A DNA stretch of 64,000 bases from Cladobotryum mycophilum. Its lineage: Eukaryota > Ascomycota > Sordariomycetes > Hypocreales > Hypocreaceae. Below, piece by piece: positions 41,820-53,349 of the stretch; the first letter of the stretch is position 1; the number at the start of each line of letters is the position of its first letter. The position numbers and the translations under genes were made by a program. Below the pieces are notes generated by a model. That model saw nothing but the letters and a program-made list of their open reading frames with translations, was not told the origin of the DNA and made no database searches. The stretch lies in assembly GCA_036429605.1 (NCBI GenBank), contig CM071589.1:2232001-2296000 (forward strand), in the 5' to 3' direction.

Positions 41820-42692
41820 ATGGCTACCGCTGTGGAATCTGCGAACCTGGACCAGCAGGTCGACCTCTCTACCATCCCCATCTCCCCTAATGGTGGCGAG
41901 AACGGCACCGACGCTGACGGCAAGCCCGTTACCGTTTTCCACGATAAGGACAACTTCAATGTCAAGCACCCGCTTCAGAACAAGTGGACTCTCTGGTTCA
42001 CCAAGCCTCCCAGTGGAAAGGTATTGAACTCTGTTTGAACGAGACTCTTGCCGTTAGCATTTGGCTAATATGCATTAGGGTGACAACTGGAACGATCTCC
42101 TGAAGGAAGTCATCACATTCGACTCAGTTGAGGAGTTTTGGGGCGTCCAGGTACGTTTTATTCATATAACTATAATATGCAGTTTCTCACTACTATCTGC
42201 TAGAACAATGTCGCCCCCGTGTCCGAACTAGCCCTCAAGTCCGATTACCACCTCTTCAAGGCTGGCGTTCGCCCTGAGTGGGAAGATCCCCAGAACAAGC
42301 ACGGCGGCAAGTGGTCCTACCAATACAAGGACAAGCGCAATGTCGATGTCGACCGTTTGTGGCTGCAGGTCATGATGGGAGCCATTGGTGAGACCCTCGA
42401 GGAGGAAGATGATGGCGAAGTCATGGGCGTTGTCGTCAACGTCCGTAAGGGTTTCTACCGTATTGGTGCCTGGACCCGCACTATAGGAAAGAGCATCCCA
42501 GGCCGTGGCGATGGCGATGTTGCTGGAGGAAAGGGCCGTAGCGGAGAGAAGGGCAAAGACATCCTTATGACTATTGGACGTCGATTCAAGGAGATCCTGG
42601 AACTCCCAGCCAACGAACAGGTCGAATTTTCCGGCCACACTGAGAGTGCTCACGCTGGAAGCACCAGAGCAAAGGCGAAGTATGTGGTTTAA
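41820..42692 (+). CDS. Translation initiation factor eIF4E (mRNA cap-binding protein)
   Basis: It binds the m7G cap and recruits eIF4G in the cytosol. Three exons, 41820-42020, 42079-42150 and 42204-42692, are joined across 58- and 53-bp GT-AG introns and give 253 aa. The cap-binding and eIF4G-binding core is intact: NKWTLWFTKPP, GDNWNDLL, FWGVQNNV, FKAGVRPEWEDPQNKHGGKW (the second stacking Trp is the one in PEWEDP) and RLWLQVMMGAIGE. The N-terminal 45 residues are variable and low in structure, as in other eIF4Es, and the C-terminal 40 residues form a Ser/Lys-rich extension. Residues about 195-215 (RGDGDVAGGKGRSGEKGKD) are a Gly-rich insert in the C-terminal part of the fold. Confidence 0.96.
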
Positions 42693-43221
42693 TGTGGAAA
42701 AGTAACTTTGTTTGCTGAGAGGATGGCATGACATGGATTACTACCAAAAAAAATCATAACATATCCTGATCCTTACTCTATCTTTCATCCAAAACTGGGG
42801 GCGGTCCGAGGGGTCGAGATATTCATGTTGAGAGCTTCTCTTTTTCCTTATTTTCGGTTTCGGGCTGGGGTTTATGCAGGGCAAGGCTTTGTCGGACTGC
42901 CTATGACTCTGGGACGGCGGCGTCTTTCTCACATTTCATGACGGCGTTGCTATGGAGCTCTTGTTTTGTTATCTGAACGCCATAGGAGGTAGTAGGCGTG
43001 GCTAACAGTGGCCCCCCAAAATAGATGCATGATGCTTTGGTCAACATATTTTCTATTCTGGTGTTATTCTACGAAGACAACTCCATATTCCAACTTGTTG
43101 TCAAATACGCAATGTGACTGTATAAGCAAGAACCGCATTCTAAAAAAAGATCTCATTCCTCATTTGAACAAAAATCCAACTCTGTTTTATTCCCCCCTTT
43201 CTTCTTACATTGTGGAAATCT
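42693..43221. other. Convergent region between eIF4E and the ACSF3-like gene
   Basis: 3' flanks of two convergent genes, A/T-rich in the right half. I see no gene. Confidence 0.6.
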
Positions 43222-45290
43222 TTACACCTCGTCACCGCTGAATTCATCTACAAATATGGCGCGGACGAGCTGCTTCTTGTTGATCTTGCCCATGGCGTTG
43301 CGCGGGATGTGGTCCACCACCCTCATCACCTGCGGGATCTTGTAATTAGCAAGCCTGCTCTTGAGCGCGCGGCGCATCTCCAGGGGCGTCCACTTTTGCG
43401 TGTACTCGGTGTCGAGGACGATGACGGCGCCGACCTTTTGGCCCCAGTTGCCGCTGGGCACGGCGACGACGGCGGCCTCGGACACCTCGGGTAGGGAGAG
43501 GAGCTCGCGCTCGACCTCTAGGGCGCTGACCTTCTCGCCGCCCGTCTTGATGATGTCGGCTGTCTTGCGGCCCTGGATGAAGTAGAGGAGGCCCTGGGCC
43601 CAGGGCTGGGCGGGGGCGTTTTGGCCTGCGGAGGGGACGGCGCGGCGGACGGCTACGTCACCTGTTTTGAACCAGCGACCTTGGCCGTCCTCGCCGGCGA
43701 CGAATTCCTTCTCCGTGGCCTCGGGGTTGCGCCAGTACTCTTGGAAGATGGTGGGGCCGCGGAGCTGGATCTCGCCGGAGCGTTCGCGGCCCTTGGGGTC
43801 GAGTTCCTGGCCGGGCTGGATGATTTCGCCCGTGTCGACGTCGACGAGGCGGGCTTGGACGGAGGGCAATGGCCAGCCGACACTGGCGTCAACACGGTCG
43901 GCGAAGTCGAGGCCGCAGCTGAGGGCCATGCCCACCTCGGTCATGCCGTAGCGCTCGAGGAGGACGTTTCCGCGGCTGAGGTCCGACCAGGCGGCCTTGA
44001 TGGGGGTGGGCAGCGCTGCCGAGCCGGAGATGTTGATGCGCAGGTTGGAAGGGGAGATGGCTTCCCGCGTGGCCTCTTGCATTTCAGGGGAGAGGGACTT
44101 GTGGGTTGCGAGGAGGCGGCTGTAGACGGTGGGGACGACGGTGAAGAAGGTGACTTTGGTGGACTTGGGGTTGTCGCCGTTTGTGGGGAGGAAGGGGGCT
44201 GCGAGGCGGCGCCATACGGCGTCTGGGTTGAAGGGGAACATGAACTCGATGGAGGAGCCGGCGAAGAGGGGGTGAGGATGGCGTTGACGACGCCGTGGAT
44301 GTGGTGGAGGGGGAGGACGTGGAGGAGGTGATCTGAGGGGGTGTATTTCCAGGCCTGATGTAGGGAATTGGCCTGGGCAGTGAGAACGCTTTGTGGAAGC
44401 AAAACTCCTTTCTATGAATGTAAATGTTAGTTGAATAGTAGATGAATGAAGAGGTTGTTGTTACTCATACCGGTCTATTTGTCGTTCCAGATGTATAAAG
44501 CATCAGACCAGCACCCCCTGGACTATCACCTTCAAGGGCAACATGCTCCTTTTGTGAAGCGTCGCTGAGATGCTTGGCCAGCTCCAGATACGCCGGCTTG
44601 GACTTTAAATCTATGGCCAATACTTCCTGGGCCTTGGATACGAATTTTGTGGAAGAGACGAGTAACGATGCCTCGCTGTGGTTGAGGATGTACTCGAGCT
44701 CCGGGGCGGGAAATGCAGGAGATAGTGGAACTGCGATGGAACGCGCAGCTAGGACAGCCAAAAGAGTGACTGGATTTGAAGGAAGACGCATACGGAACTC
44801 AAATCAGCAAATCAATCCATTTTTTTAACACTCGGTTTCACGGAATTGGATAATGGAATGAAAATGGAAAAAAAAGTGAAGTTATATATCGCTCACCTAC
44901 GTAATCATAGCTATTCTCTACTAGAAATGCTATCCTCTCACCATCCAAGTCGTCCCGGCCACTGGCCTCCCGCAGCCGGTCCCTGGCGCGACGCACATCT
45001 CCCAATAACTGACCGTACGTGAAGCTCCGGCCAGAGAGCGAGTGGACCACGGCGATTGACTCGGGGTCGTGCCGGGCGACGGCCTCGAATATGGGGAGAC
45101 GAGGCAGGACGGACGTAGAAGTAGAAGAAGATGCCATTCTGAAGGCTGCAGCCGCTGAGCGGGACAACAATGCTGAGAATGAAGATGGCGCAGCAGTACA
45201 ACAGCGGTGACGGGAGGGTAATGAGAGACGACCACGGTTGGTGAGGACCAAGCGCCGCAAGGCTGATGAAGTAACTGGATAGGTGATCAT
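43222..45290 (-). CDS. ACSF3-like malonyl/acyl-CoA synthetase, frame broken once
   Basis: This is an AMP-forming synthetase that activates a carboxylic acid (malonate in the ACSF3 group) to its CoA ester. Exons are 45290-44897, 44769-44471 and 44411-43222, with 127- and 59-bp GT-AG introns. The protein is 627 aa once one base is restored. The N-terminus (MITYPVTSSALRRLVLTNRGR...) is Arg/Ser-rich without acids and looks like a mitochondrial presequence. Motifs: the phosphate loop YTSGTTNRPKGVL (spanning the second intron, about 221-234; Asn in place of the usual Gly), GSAALPTPI (about 362), ERYGMTEVG (about 385), FKTGDVA, GRKTADIIKTGGEKVS (about 515) and the C-terminal lysine loop NAMGKINKKQ (about 605). 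The frame breaks in the G5 run at 44268-44272: AILTP must connect to LFAGSSIEFMFPF, which needs a sixth base. Without it, translation runs into a Pro/Ser-rich wrong frame. Confidence 0.9.
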
Positions 45291-45319
45291 TGGAGAGGAG
45301 AAGAGAAGGGGGCCCCGAT

Positions 45320-45334
45320 GGGGGGGGGGGGGGG
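45320..45334. repeat. Poly-G run (15 G) just upstream of the ACSF3-like start
   Basis: On the gene's own (minus) strand this is a C15 tract about 30 nt upstream of the start codon at 45290, so it probably lies in the leader or core promoter. The exact length is uncertain. Confidence 0.8.
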
Positions 45335-48300
45335 ACAAGACCCGATGTTAATAAGTGTAGGTAGAATAATGTACTAAGATAGGTATGTAAGAGGAATGTG
45401 TATAATAGTGCTTAAGTGGGTAAGCAGCACGAAATCGCCAGGGTCACCTTCTTCTTTTTTTAGAGGGAACGGCTTGGACGGCAATGTCAACAAATACGAC
45501 GTCGTTTCGGGACCCGGATTTCGGTTGGGAGGGAGGTTTTGGTTTTCCAGGTTTGTTGTCAGCAAGGGAAAAAACGCAGCGAACTGCAAGTGGTTTGTGC
45601 CGAGATGCGGCGTGCTTGATGACAGCATTGCCATTTAGGAGGGGGAGGGGAGAGAGTGGGGGGGGGGTTTAGAGCTCTCAGCTCCATTGATCCGTCAATC
45701 TGTCACTGACGGATGTTGTTTTAGTGCCCGAGGTGTATTTTTTGGTGGGAGTGCGAACTTACATGTTCATCTACAGTGTCAGCTCTTGGTCCCATTACAA
45801 TACATCAATGGATCTAAATTGCTTATAGGTCGATTTTACATCAAGATGAAGAATTGAGACGGATAGATTCTTCACTTGATTTCTTTTCTTTTCTTTTCTT
45901 TTCTGGGAGGGATGAATTGATGGGAATGTTGATCTCGGACATGGTTCTTGCGCTCAATGATGCATTGCAGGGGGCCAGCATCTAAGCCATTGGATGGATC
46001 AGATTCCTTCAATGGCAAAACAGTAAGGGCAGAATCTACACACAAGGTATAAGTGCTTATCAAATGGAAAAAGTATGGGTATTGAGAAGGATGAAGGAAC
46101 TTGGTCTTTATGATATAAAAAAGAAAAGAAAAGAAAAAATTGGATAATTATAATCTACAGTGTGTTCTTTACGAAGAGGCAAAAATCGTCACTCTCACTT
46201 ACTACCACCTCAATTTCTAGCCTAGGTAACAGGAGAGATGTAGAAAAAAAGGAGGAAATATACTGAGACAACAGGCAGGTATGGAAACAAGAGAGGTTAA
46301 ACCTTCGTAGATTCATCTGTCAAGTCTGCAAACTAGGCCATAGTAACCGTATTTTGACAATTACTCCCCATCACTCTGATTGTCATCAGCATAAGGGTAG
46401 TCAACTCCAAAACACAAATGTTCCTATCCCCAAAAACAATAAATTTGGGAATCATATCATCTCATGCGCTGCAACGTTCAATGTTCGATTGGAAAGTTCC
46501 AGGCCATGCTTTACAGTATTTCATGAATATCATCAAAGCATCCCCGGCATTGTATGTCTGTAGCAACACTATAGACTATATAGATTGGCTGTTTCTGGGA
46601 TATAGGCATTGCAGAGTCTGTTATAAAACAGTATCGCAACATTCTGCTTCACAACAACCAAATGGACGGCATTGGTTAAGACGCTCACTCTCATAACGGA
46701 CTTTACATCTGGCCTTGCCATCATTCATTGTTCCTCAAAATTCCAAATTGGCGTTAGGAAGCTCCCCGGTTAGCTTTTTCTCTTTGGCAGCCGATCCAAA
46801 TGCCGCTACGTATGGGTTGATTCATTATGGAGACTCCAAGAAGCCCCTTTACGACCCGACATTCTGCTGGTTAATAGCGAGTGGGAAATTCTCCCAATAA
46901 ATGGCCAAGTAGCAGTCACGTTGGAAACAATGATTCATCCCGCCGTCACATTCATTAGGTCTGGAGACAACAGTAGACCGTCCTCTATCCAATGAATCAT
47001 CCATCTGCAAATGCAGCCCGATGGGGCATATACGTTGCGAGTGCAAAGAAGAGCGCTAGAGGAGGTCTCCCGAGGTGAATTTCGCGGATCTGAGATCGGT
47101 GAGCCAACCGGTCTTGAGCAATTCCAGATGCCTTTGCAGACCTGGATGGATGACGCATTTTACTGATTGTGACAAATTTTCCGTCCATGTCCATGTCTCC
47201 ATTGGTCGGATCTTCCAAGGGTTCGTCTCGGAGCAAATTGGTGTCGACGGCAAGTCCAAGGCGAGACGTATGGCCAAGATGGGAGACTTTGGAATGAATA
47301 GCCTAGACACACTTAGGATACTAAGCCGCCCTCCCACATCGTGACGAATTGGCTAATAGTATTCCAACCAAACAGTCGGCGAGCGATCTCGGCATTTGTA
47401 GCTGAAAAAGAATGTCTCAGATGGATTGTAAGCAACCCTGTTTGTATATGGTTGCATGCCCAGCCTGCAGACGAATACCCAGAAGATCCCGAAGTGGTAG
47501 AAATGGATTCCTATAATAAGTCGATAGGGTCAACCCTGGCAACGTGACGAAGGAAATACGAGGTCTTCCATGGTTAAAATGATGCTGTTGGCTGTGTTTT
47601 TTTCTGTGTTTTTTTCCCATTGTGATGGATTTCTCCCGTTCAGACTGTTTAACCAAGCCACATCCTAGGTTCCGAGTCGTCTGTGGTGGAAACGCAGGTT
47701 CCCAGTGTTTATAGACTTGGAGTAATAAGCAACAGCACCCCCAATCACTGAACATGCCCCTTCTTTGATAGTTCGTTTCTAGAAAAATATGACCGATTTT
47801 CCGATTTCCACTGGCTTTTTAAAATCGGTTCCGTCATTTATCCCTCTTCAGAGGGTGGAAAGGGGTAGCAAATACCAGCGGCTGGTCACTAATCGTCGGT
47901 ACCCGAATGGCTACCAAAATCGGGCTTCCATCCCAGGGTTCCTATTGATGCAGTGCAGAGCGAGGGCTGTTGGAAAAGTGGGGTTGGATGGATGGATGGA
48001 CCATTCGCTCAGTGATGCCCGTCCATCCAAAATCGTCAATCGCTGCAGAACCGGCCCGCATGTATCGAGTCCACGGATTCCATTTCCGGCTACGACACCC
48101 GTATCCCAGTGTAGCCCTTTTTTTTTGCCAAACTCATGGGATCCCTGGCCGGCTTCATCCAAAGACTTTTACTCGCGTATTACTTTCTCATGTTCCGTCT
48201 TGTCCACTCCCCCTTCTTCGGCGATCGTTTGCACCACTTGATGACTCCTTTCGTGACACGAGACATGAGGATAATATTTCTCTCCCTGCATCCTCGGGTA

Positions 48301-48944
48301 TGCCGTCGTAATAGTTGACGAATCCCATATCATTCCGCCCGGCTAGACTTGCACTGGCGGCGTCGTGTGCGCTGGTAGCGTAAATCACTTGTCCGCCATG
48401 AAAAAGAGAGACAAAGAGAGGGAGAGAGGGAGACGGAAAGAGGGAGGGAGATAATTATTCTCTAGGCCAATTCGTCCGTCAATCTCCCAACGGGTCGCTT
48501 CGGGGAGGGAGGGGGTTCGGATGAGCATAGCAAGCGGTTGCGGTCTGCACGATTTTTCGCTTTAGGTAGCCCGTCAAAAGTAGAGTTTTTTTTTTGGTGT
48601 GTGGTTTGTGCTCCCCGAATTGGAATGCTTGGTTCTCCATTGTCATTGTCCACCACATTGTGAATATCAACTGCGGTGAGTGGGTTAAATTAACACAGAT
48701 GTACCCTCTGCGTAGGATTACGGCCATACAGAGACGAGTGTAGCTCGCTCCTGGAATCTGACGATGTGATAGGTCTCATCTTGATGGTGATCAGTTCTCT
48801 CTTGCTTTTTGGGGGGCGTAGCCGAGAGAGGACTGTGATAAATAAATTGACTGCATGAAGAACAGAAAAATACGGAGTAGGTTCAGCACATATTGGTCAA
48901 GGCATAAGAAATGGAGGGAAAAAAAGTCAGAGTTGAGATTTTAC

Positions 48945-48969
48945 CGAGAGAGAGAGAGAGAGAGAGAGG
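48945..48969. repeat. (GA)n microsatellite
   Basis: About twelve GA units in the 6.6 kb gene-free region; it is flanked by A runs. Confidence 0.85.
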
Positions 48970-50624
48970 GAAAAAAAGATTGGAAAAGATAGTAGGCAAC
49001 AAGCAGAATAGGCAGCAAGTCACGGAAGCTTCACCGATAAACGAAGACTCCAAAGTCCCAGTCCTTCAGGGTAAGAGGCGGTATCCTCAGCCCTGCGTAA
49101 AAAGAGTACCCTCCATGATGGATGCCGAGTATCTGAGCGCAGGAGCACGATCGATACCCCCTCAGGCGCCCCTCATCATCCATAGGAATGTACGGGCTCC
49201 TAGTCTCTTACACACCACCACCACTACCAAGCACGCAGCACGCAGCACTCCCACCCACCAGCCTAATTCGGCGCCGCAACGGGGACCGCCACTTTGAGTG
49301 TCTAAGGCGGGCCGTCGCTAAGTAAGGGAGCGGTCACGGAAGAACGACCAACCTTGCCAATGTAATATCTATTATTGAACAAATGTGCGAGAAAATGGCT
49401 GGCTGGCTGGGCGGGCTTGTCATCAATTGGGGAGTAGGAGAAGCTCTCCTCCTTTGACTAGGTCGCGGCTGGAAACGGGACGGGCAACTTTTAGTCTGTT
49501 TGTCTGTTTTTTTATATTTTTTATAATCATCAGCATAATCATCATCATCATCATCAAAACCTCATCTCACTTTCAAAACGCCCTAGCTGATGTCAAGGTT
49601 CCTGTGTGTGTGTGTGTGTTCGCCTCGCCCCCTCCTTCGGTACTGGAGGTATGTACACTACAAGCAGAACGATGGAGAACGGGCGGCTGGCCTGTCAAGT
49701 GTGTACTTGTAAACTGTAAGGTACCTGATGTATGTTCCAGACCTTCTTTTTGAGAGGTCAGGGTGGTGACGAGTACCTACCTGTATGTATGTAGGTATGT
49801 ATGTATGTTCGTTGCTCCACTGTCCACGCATGTGGGCTACTGCACCAGAAGGCCCATGGGTTCCTCTGCTCTGTCCCTTGCGTTTTTTTTTTGGTTGAGA
49901 TGATGGTTTGTAATTGGAGGTCAGTGAGAAAAGTCGTGCTCCATACATGTACATAGAATGCCCTAGGTTCAGGCAAGGTACGGTATTTTTCTCTTTCATT
50001 TTGTTTTTCTAGACCGATAGTTTGTAAGTGGTATTTTGCATATCAAGGATCTACTAGGTATCCATAGTAGTCATAGTACGGAGTACAGGTTAGCAGCTAG
50101 CAAGCATCATCTTCGTACAACGCACACTCGACACGACACACTAAAGCTAAGCTACAAAGTATCTCAACAGATTCAATAGTTGGGATGGAAAATGGAAAGA
50201 GAGACCAGACAGCCAAACAGCCAGCTGGGCTCCGCTGACGGAAGAGATGGGAAGGGATGGGATGGGAAGGGATGGGGGCATTGCAAGGTACCTTACATGA
50301 AAATACCCTCCAAGTAGCACACGAACCCAACACTTGGACTCTCAAGGCGACATCATCACGTCGCAATCAGGCTGGATCGAGACATCAGAAACGAACTAAA
50401 AATGGCGGTCTCCCCATCCCGACATCCTGGGATGGTGTGCGTGGCACTCGCAGAGCGGTCCAATTGCCGGGCTCGACGCCTCACAGACCCAACAAACGGA
50501 CCACCTCGAGTGTGCTTTGCTTTGCTTTGCTTTGTCTGCTTTGCCTCCTTGATGCTTGCTGCTTGCTGCTTGCAGGAGACGGCGTTTGCTTGCTTGCTCT
50601 CCCACCCCTGGCGGACGAAACAAA

Positions 50625-50661
<37 letters not shown>
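50625..50661. repeat. (GA)n microsatellite
   Basis: About eighteen GA units with one interruption (AAGA at about 50635-50638). Confidence 0.85.
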
Positions 50662-50802
50662 GGATCTGTTCTCTTTCTCCTCTCCCCTCACCCTGGTATC
50701 CCGCCAATCCACCCACCCCTCTCCTCTCCTCTCCTCTCACACACACTCTCTCAGAGGGTAGCAAGTAGCAGGTAGGGTATAGGGATTTTCTGCAAGTCTC
50801 TT

Positions 50803-50804
<2 letters not shown>

Positions 50805-50832
<28 letters not shown>
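50805..50832. repeat. (GCT)n microsatellite
   Basis: Nine GCT units without interruption, about 1 kb upstream of the BolA start. Confidence 0.9.
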
Positions 50833-50833
<1 letters not shown>

Positions 50834-51538
50834 ACTCTCACCCCCTTTCAGCTACATAACTAGGCAAGGCAAAAAGCCTCGTGCGGCCTATAATCTGCAG
50901 TCTTTCTGCAGCGGGGGGACCCATGTTCCATGTAAGGAAAGCTTTTTTTTCTTTCTTTCTCTCTGGCTTCTCTTTTCTCTCTTAGCCCTTGTCCGATTCT
51001 TTTTTTCTTTCTTTTTTTTTTGCCCACTTGTTGTTGGTCCGGCTGCAGGTTTGCGCAGGATCCTCCCCCCGGAACCACACAACCAGGCCCAGGGATGCCA
51101 GGAACCGCCGCTTCTTCGTCACCGCTCCCTTGGTTTGGATGGACTGTCATTGGATCGCCGCCACTCCAAAGAGTCATGCATGGCGCATTTTTGTTCTCAC
51201 CGACTTCACCGAACCATGAGGAAGAAGAAAAAGTTTGGGTTAGGTTGTCTTTTGCGACCAAAATGATTCTGCCCTAGTAAACAAGAGGAATGGGATTACG
51301 GAGTACTTTGTAGCTTTTAAAGGGTCTCTCCATGCATGGATCTCTTCGCTCTTACATACATACATACATTCGTTCGATGCAGCAGCACATACATAAACAT
51401 ACATAACCTTACCTACCTTTGCCTTTACATGCCTTGCAATCTTCCTCGCATTCCTCACATCTTCCCAACCCATTCCATCACTCGTCCTGTATCCTCTTTA
51501 AAACAATAAGAACCGCCGGATCACCCTTCCGAGAACAA

Positions 51539-51606
51539 CCACCTGCTACCACTACCACTACTACCACCACCACTACCACTACTACTACTACCACAACAAC
51601 AACAAC
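51539..51606. repeat. ACC/ACT/ACA trinucleotide tract
   Basis: Imperfect trinucleotide tract (CCACCT... to ...CAACAACAACA) in the probable BolA promoter or leader. It translates as poly-Thr in a shadow ORF, which is not a gene. Confidence 0.8.
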
Positions 51607-51879
51607 AGACAACAATTACTACTTCAAGTCATCGTCCTCCTCTAAACAGCAAGCCTCGATCTTCAAACGACTTTAAAAAAAAGCAACGACATCCCTGTGA
51701 CGATCATCTATTTATTTTTACCGGTGTAGAGGGGCAGAAACATCCATTGTCGGGAAAAAAGTTTGTGCTACTATATCGACATCAAACTTTTCTCAATTCC
51801 AACGGACTTTCGATCTTCCCTCCACTTCAATCAATTCATCCCACACCACATAATCTCTCCCCCTCCAATCTCGCCCCGT

Positions 51880-52485
51880 ATGTTTCGACGCTACGCTCTC
51901 GGATTCTCCAACGTGGGACGACAATTGTCTACCATGAACTCTGCCACGCCCCTCGAAGATGCCATTCGCGCCAAGGTTTGTTTTATCAATTGTTTCCTTA
52001 CTTGGCCAATTGCAATTTTTCTAACTTGTTCATTTTCCCTATAGCTTACAGCGGCGTTGAATCCTCTTACACTGGAAATCTACAATGACTCACATCTTCA
52101 TTCCCACCACAAGGCCATGGCCGGCAGCACCTCCAAGGAGACGCATTTTAGGTATGCAGCTCCCTTCCACTTACATACACGCCCTCGACCTCCCAACTAA
52201 CAGCTCCACAACAGACTCGTCATCACCTCCGAGGCATTCGCTTCCAAGATGCAGCCCGCGCGGCACCGCATGGTCTACGCCCTCCTCATGGAAGAAATGG
52301 GTCGAGAAGGTGGCATCCATGCCCTCCAGCTCAGGACCATGACTCCCGACGAAGAGAAGCGTCAGAAGGAGAAGAAGGCCGCCGACGCTGCCGCCAAGGC
52401 CGAAGCCAAGGAGGAGCGCCAGAAGCAGAAGGACGCCGAATCTGACGTCCAGGCCACAAAGGAAGAGACCAACAAGTCGACTTGA
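51880..52485 (+). CDS. BolA-family protein (probably mitochondrial)
   Basis: BolA proteins partner with monothiol glutaredoxins in iron-sulfur cluster trafficking. Three exons, 51880-51975, 52045-52151 and 52215-52485, are joined across 69- and 63-bp GT-AG introns and give 157 aa. The N-terminus MFRRYALGFSNVGRQLST is basic and amphipathic, like a mitochondrial targeting peptide, with a second Met (MNSATPLED) that could give a cytosolic form. The BolA fold covers about residues 24-110: LEDAIRAKLTAALNPLTLEIYNDSH, then HHKAMAGSTSKETHFR, and the signature helix SKMQPARHRMVYALLMEEM (about 78-96) followed by GGIHALQLRTMTP. The C-terminal 45 residues are a Lys/Glu/Ala coiled-coil-like extension absent from bacterial BolA. 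The second intron splits an Arg codon cleanly. Confidence 0.92.
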
Positions 52486-53349
52486 ACGTCCTCACACTTT
52501 CCCTTTTCTCTCTCCTGCAAGGGGTGGAAGGGGGCGTTCGATTTAGATTGCGCAGCGCGCTGCAAGCCAAGAAAAAAACTTACTCGCATGTTCGCCCGGC
52601 CCAGGTGGCTGGCTGGCTGGCTGGCTCTTACATCCTCCCTCCCTCCTCCCCACTGTAATGATCATGACGCACGAATCATTGTTTTCCCCCTTCCCCCATC
52701 ATCATTCACCTGTTTTGTTTGTTTTTATTCTTACCAGTTCACGCCGGACATGACATGGGAGGCCATTTTCGCCCCCAGTTTTTTGTTTTTTGTTTTCTGT
52801 TTGTTTTTGTGTCTTTATCATCAGGCCTTTGAAAGGTGTGTATGAGGCGGATTAGATGGTTAAACTGAAACTCCTCAAGGAGCAAACGATATGAGAATTG
52901 TTTTTTTGACCAAGCATTGGGGGGTGGTGGGGGAATGTTTGTTTTTTTATATCCTTAACAAAGCAGAGCAAAGAAAAAAAGAAAGAAAGAAAGAAAGCAA
53001 GGAGAGAGAGAGAAAGAAAAAGAGCCCCGGTCTAGTTAAATTAGGTTGCCCACGCACAATAGAGAAATTTTTTTTTCCTTGTCCAAGAAGGCAAAGGAAA
53101 GAAGAATACCATTTTGAATTTTCTCCACCCCTTTTGCTTGGTGATGAGATTTGCTATGTACGGTTTCATCTTTGTGTGCCAAAAACAAAAAGGGTATCAT
53201 TAGAGCATCTAGACCTCAAATATTCAACAACGCCAACCTTCATATGCTTTTCCCCCCGCCCCTTTCCCGATGCCCTACGCCCCCACTAGAGTACAATAAA
53301 CGCCGTTAGTCATATCCGCACAATATTACAATCTTCGTCACCCTATGTC
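52486..53349. other. Convergent region between BolA and the 720-aa unknown gene
   Basis: 3' flanks with short repeats: GGCT units at about 52607-52627, T/G-rich sequence at 52780-52815, and AAAG units at about 52974-52996. I see no gene. Confidence 0.55.

Larger units (their letters stand above)
45291..51879. other. 6.6 kb gene-free divergent region
   Basis: Lies between the divergent ACSF3-like and BolA genes. It holds many simple repeats: G15 at 45320-45334; (TTTTC)n at about 45882-45904; a run of AGAG at 48945-48969; (GT)n at about 49604-49619; (GA)n at 50625-50661; (GCT)n at 50805-50832; and an ACC/ACT/ACA trinucleotide tract at about 51539-51606. TACGGAGTA occurs at 48871, 50077 and 51297. 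The long ORFs are translations of these repeats. From about 51400 to the BolA ATG the plus strand is C/A-rich and leader-like. No gene is supported in 45300-51400. Confidence 0.5.

Noticed and set aside
43621..44331. 236-codon plus-strand ORF opposite the ACSF3-like gene
   Set aside because: Antisense shadow of GC-rich coding sequence with clear AMP-binding motifs on the minus strand.
46661..46710. tRNA-like string with a GGTTAAGACG D-arm look and a CTCATAA loop
   Set aside because: No matching anticodon stem, T arm or acceptor stem can be formed.
50257..50775. Long overlapping ORFs on both strands with Arg-Glu or Ser-Leu runs
   Set aside because: Created by the (GA)n microsatellite, which stays open in several frames.
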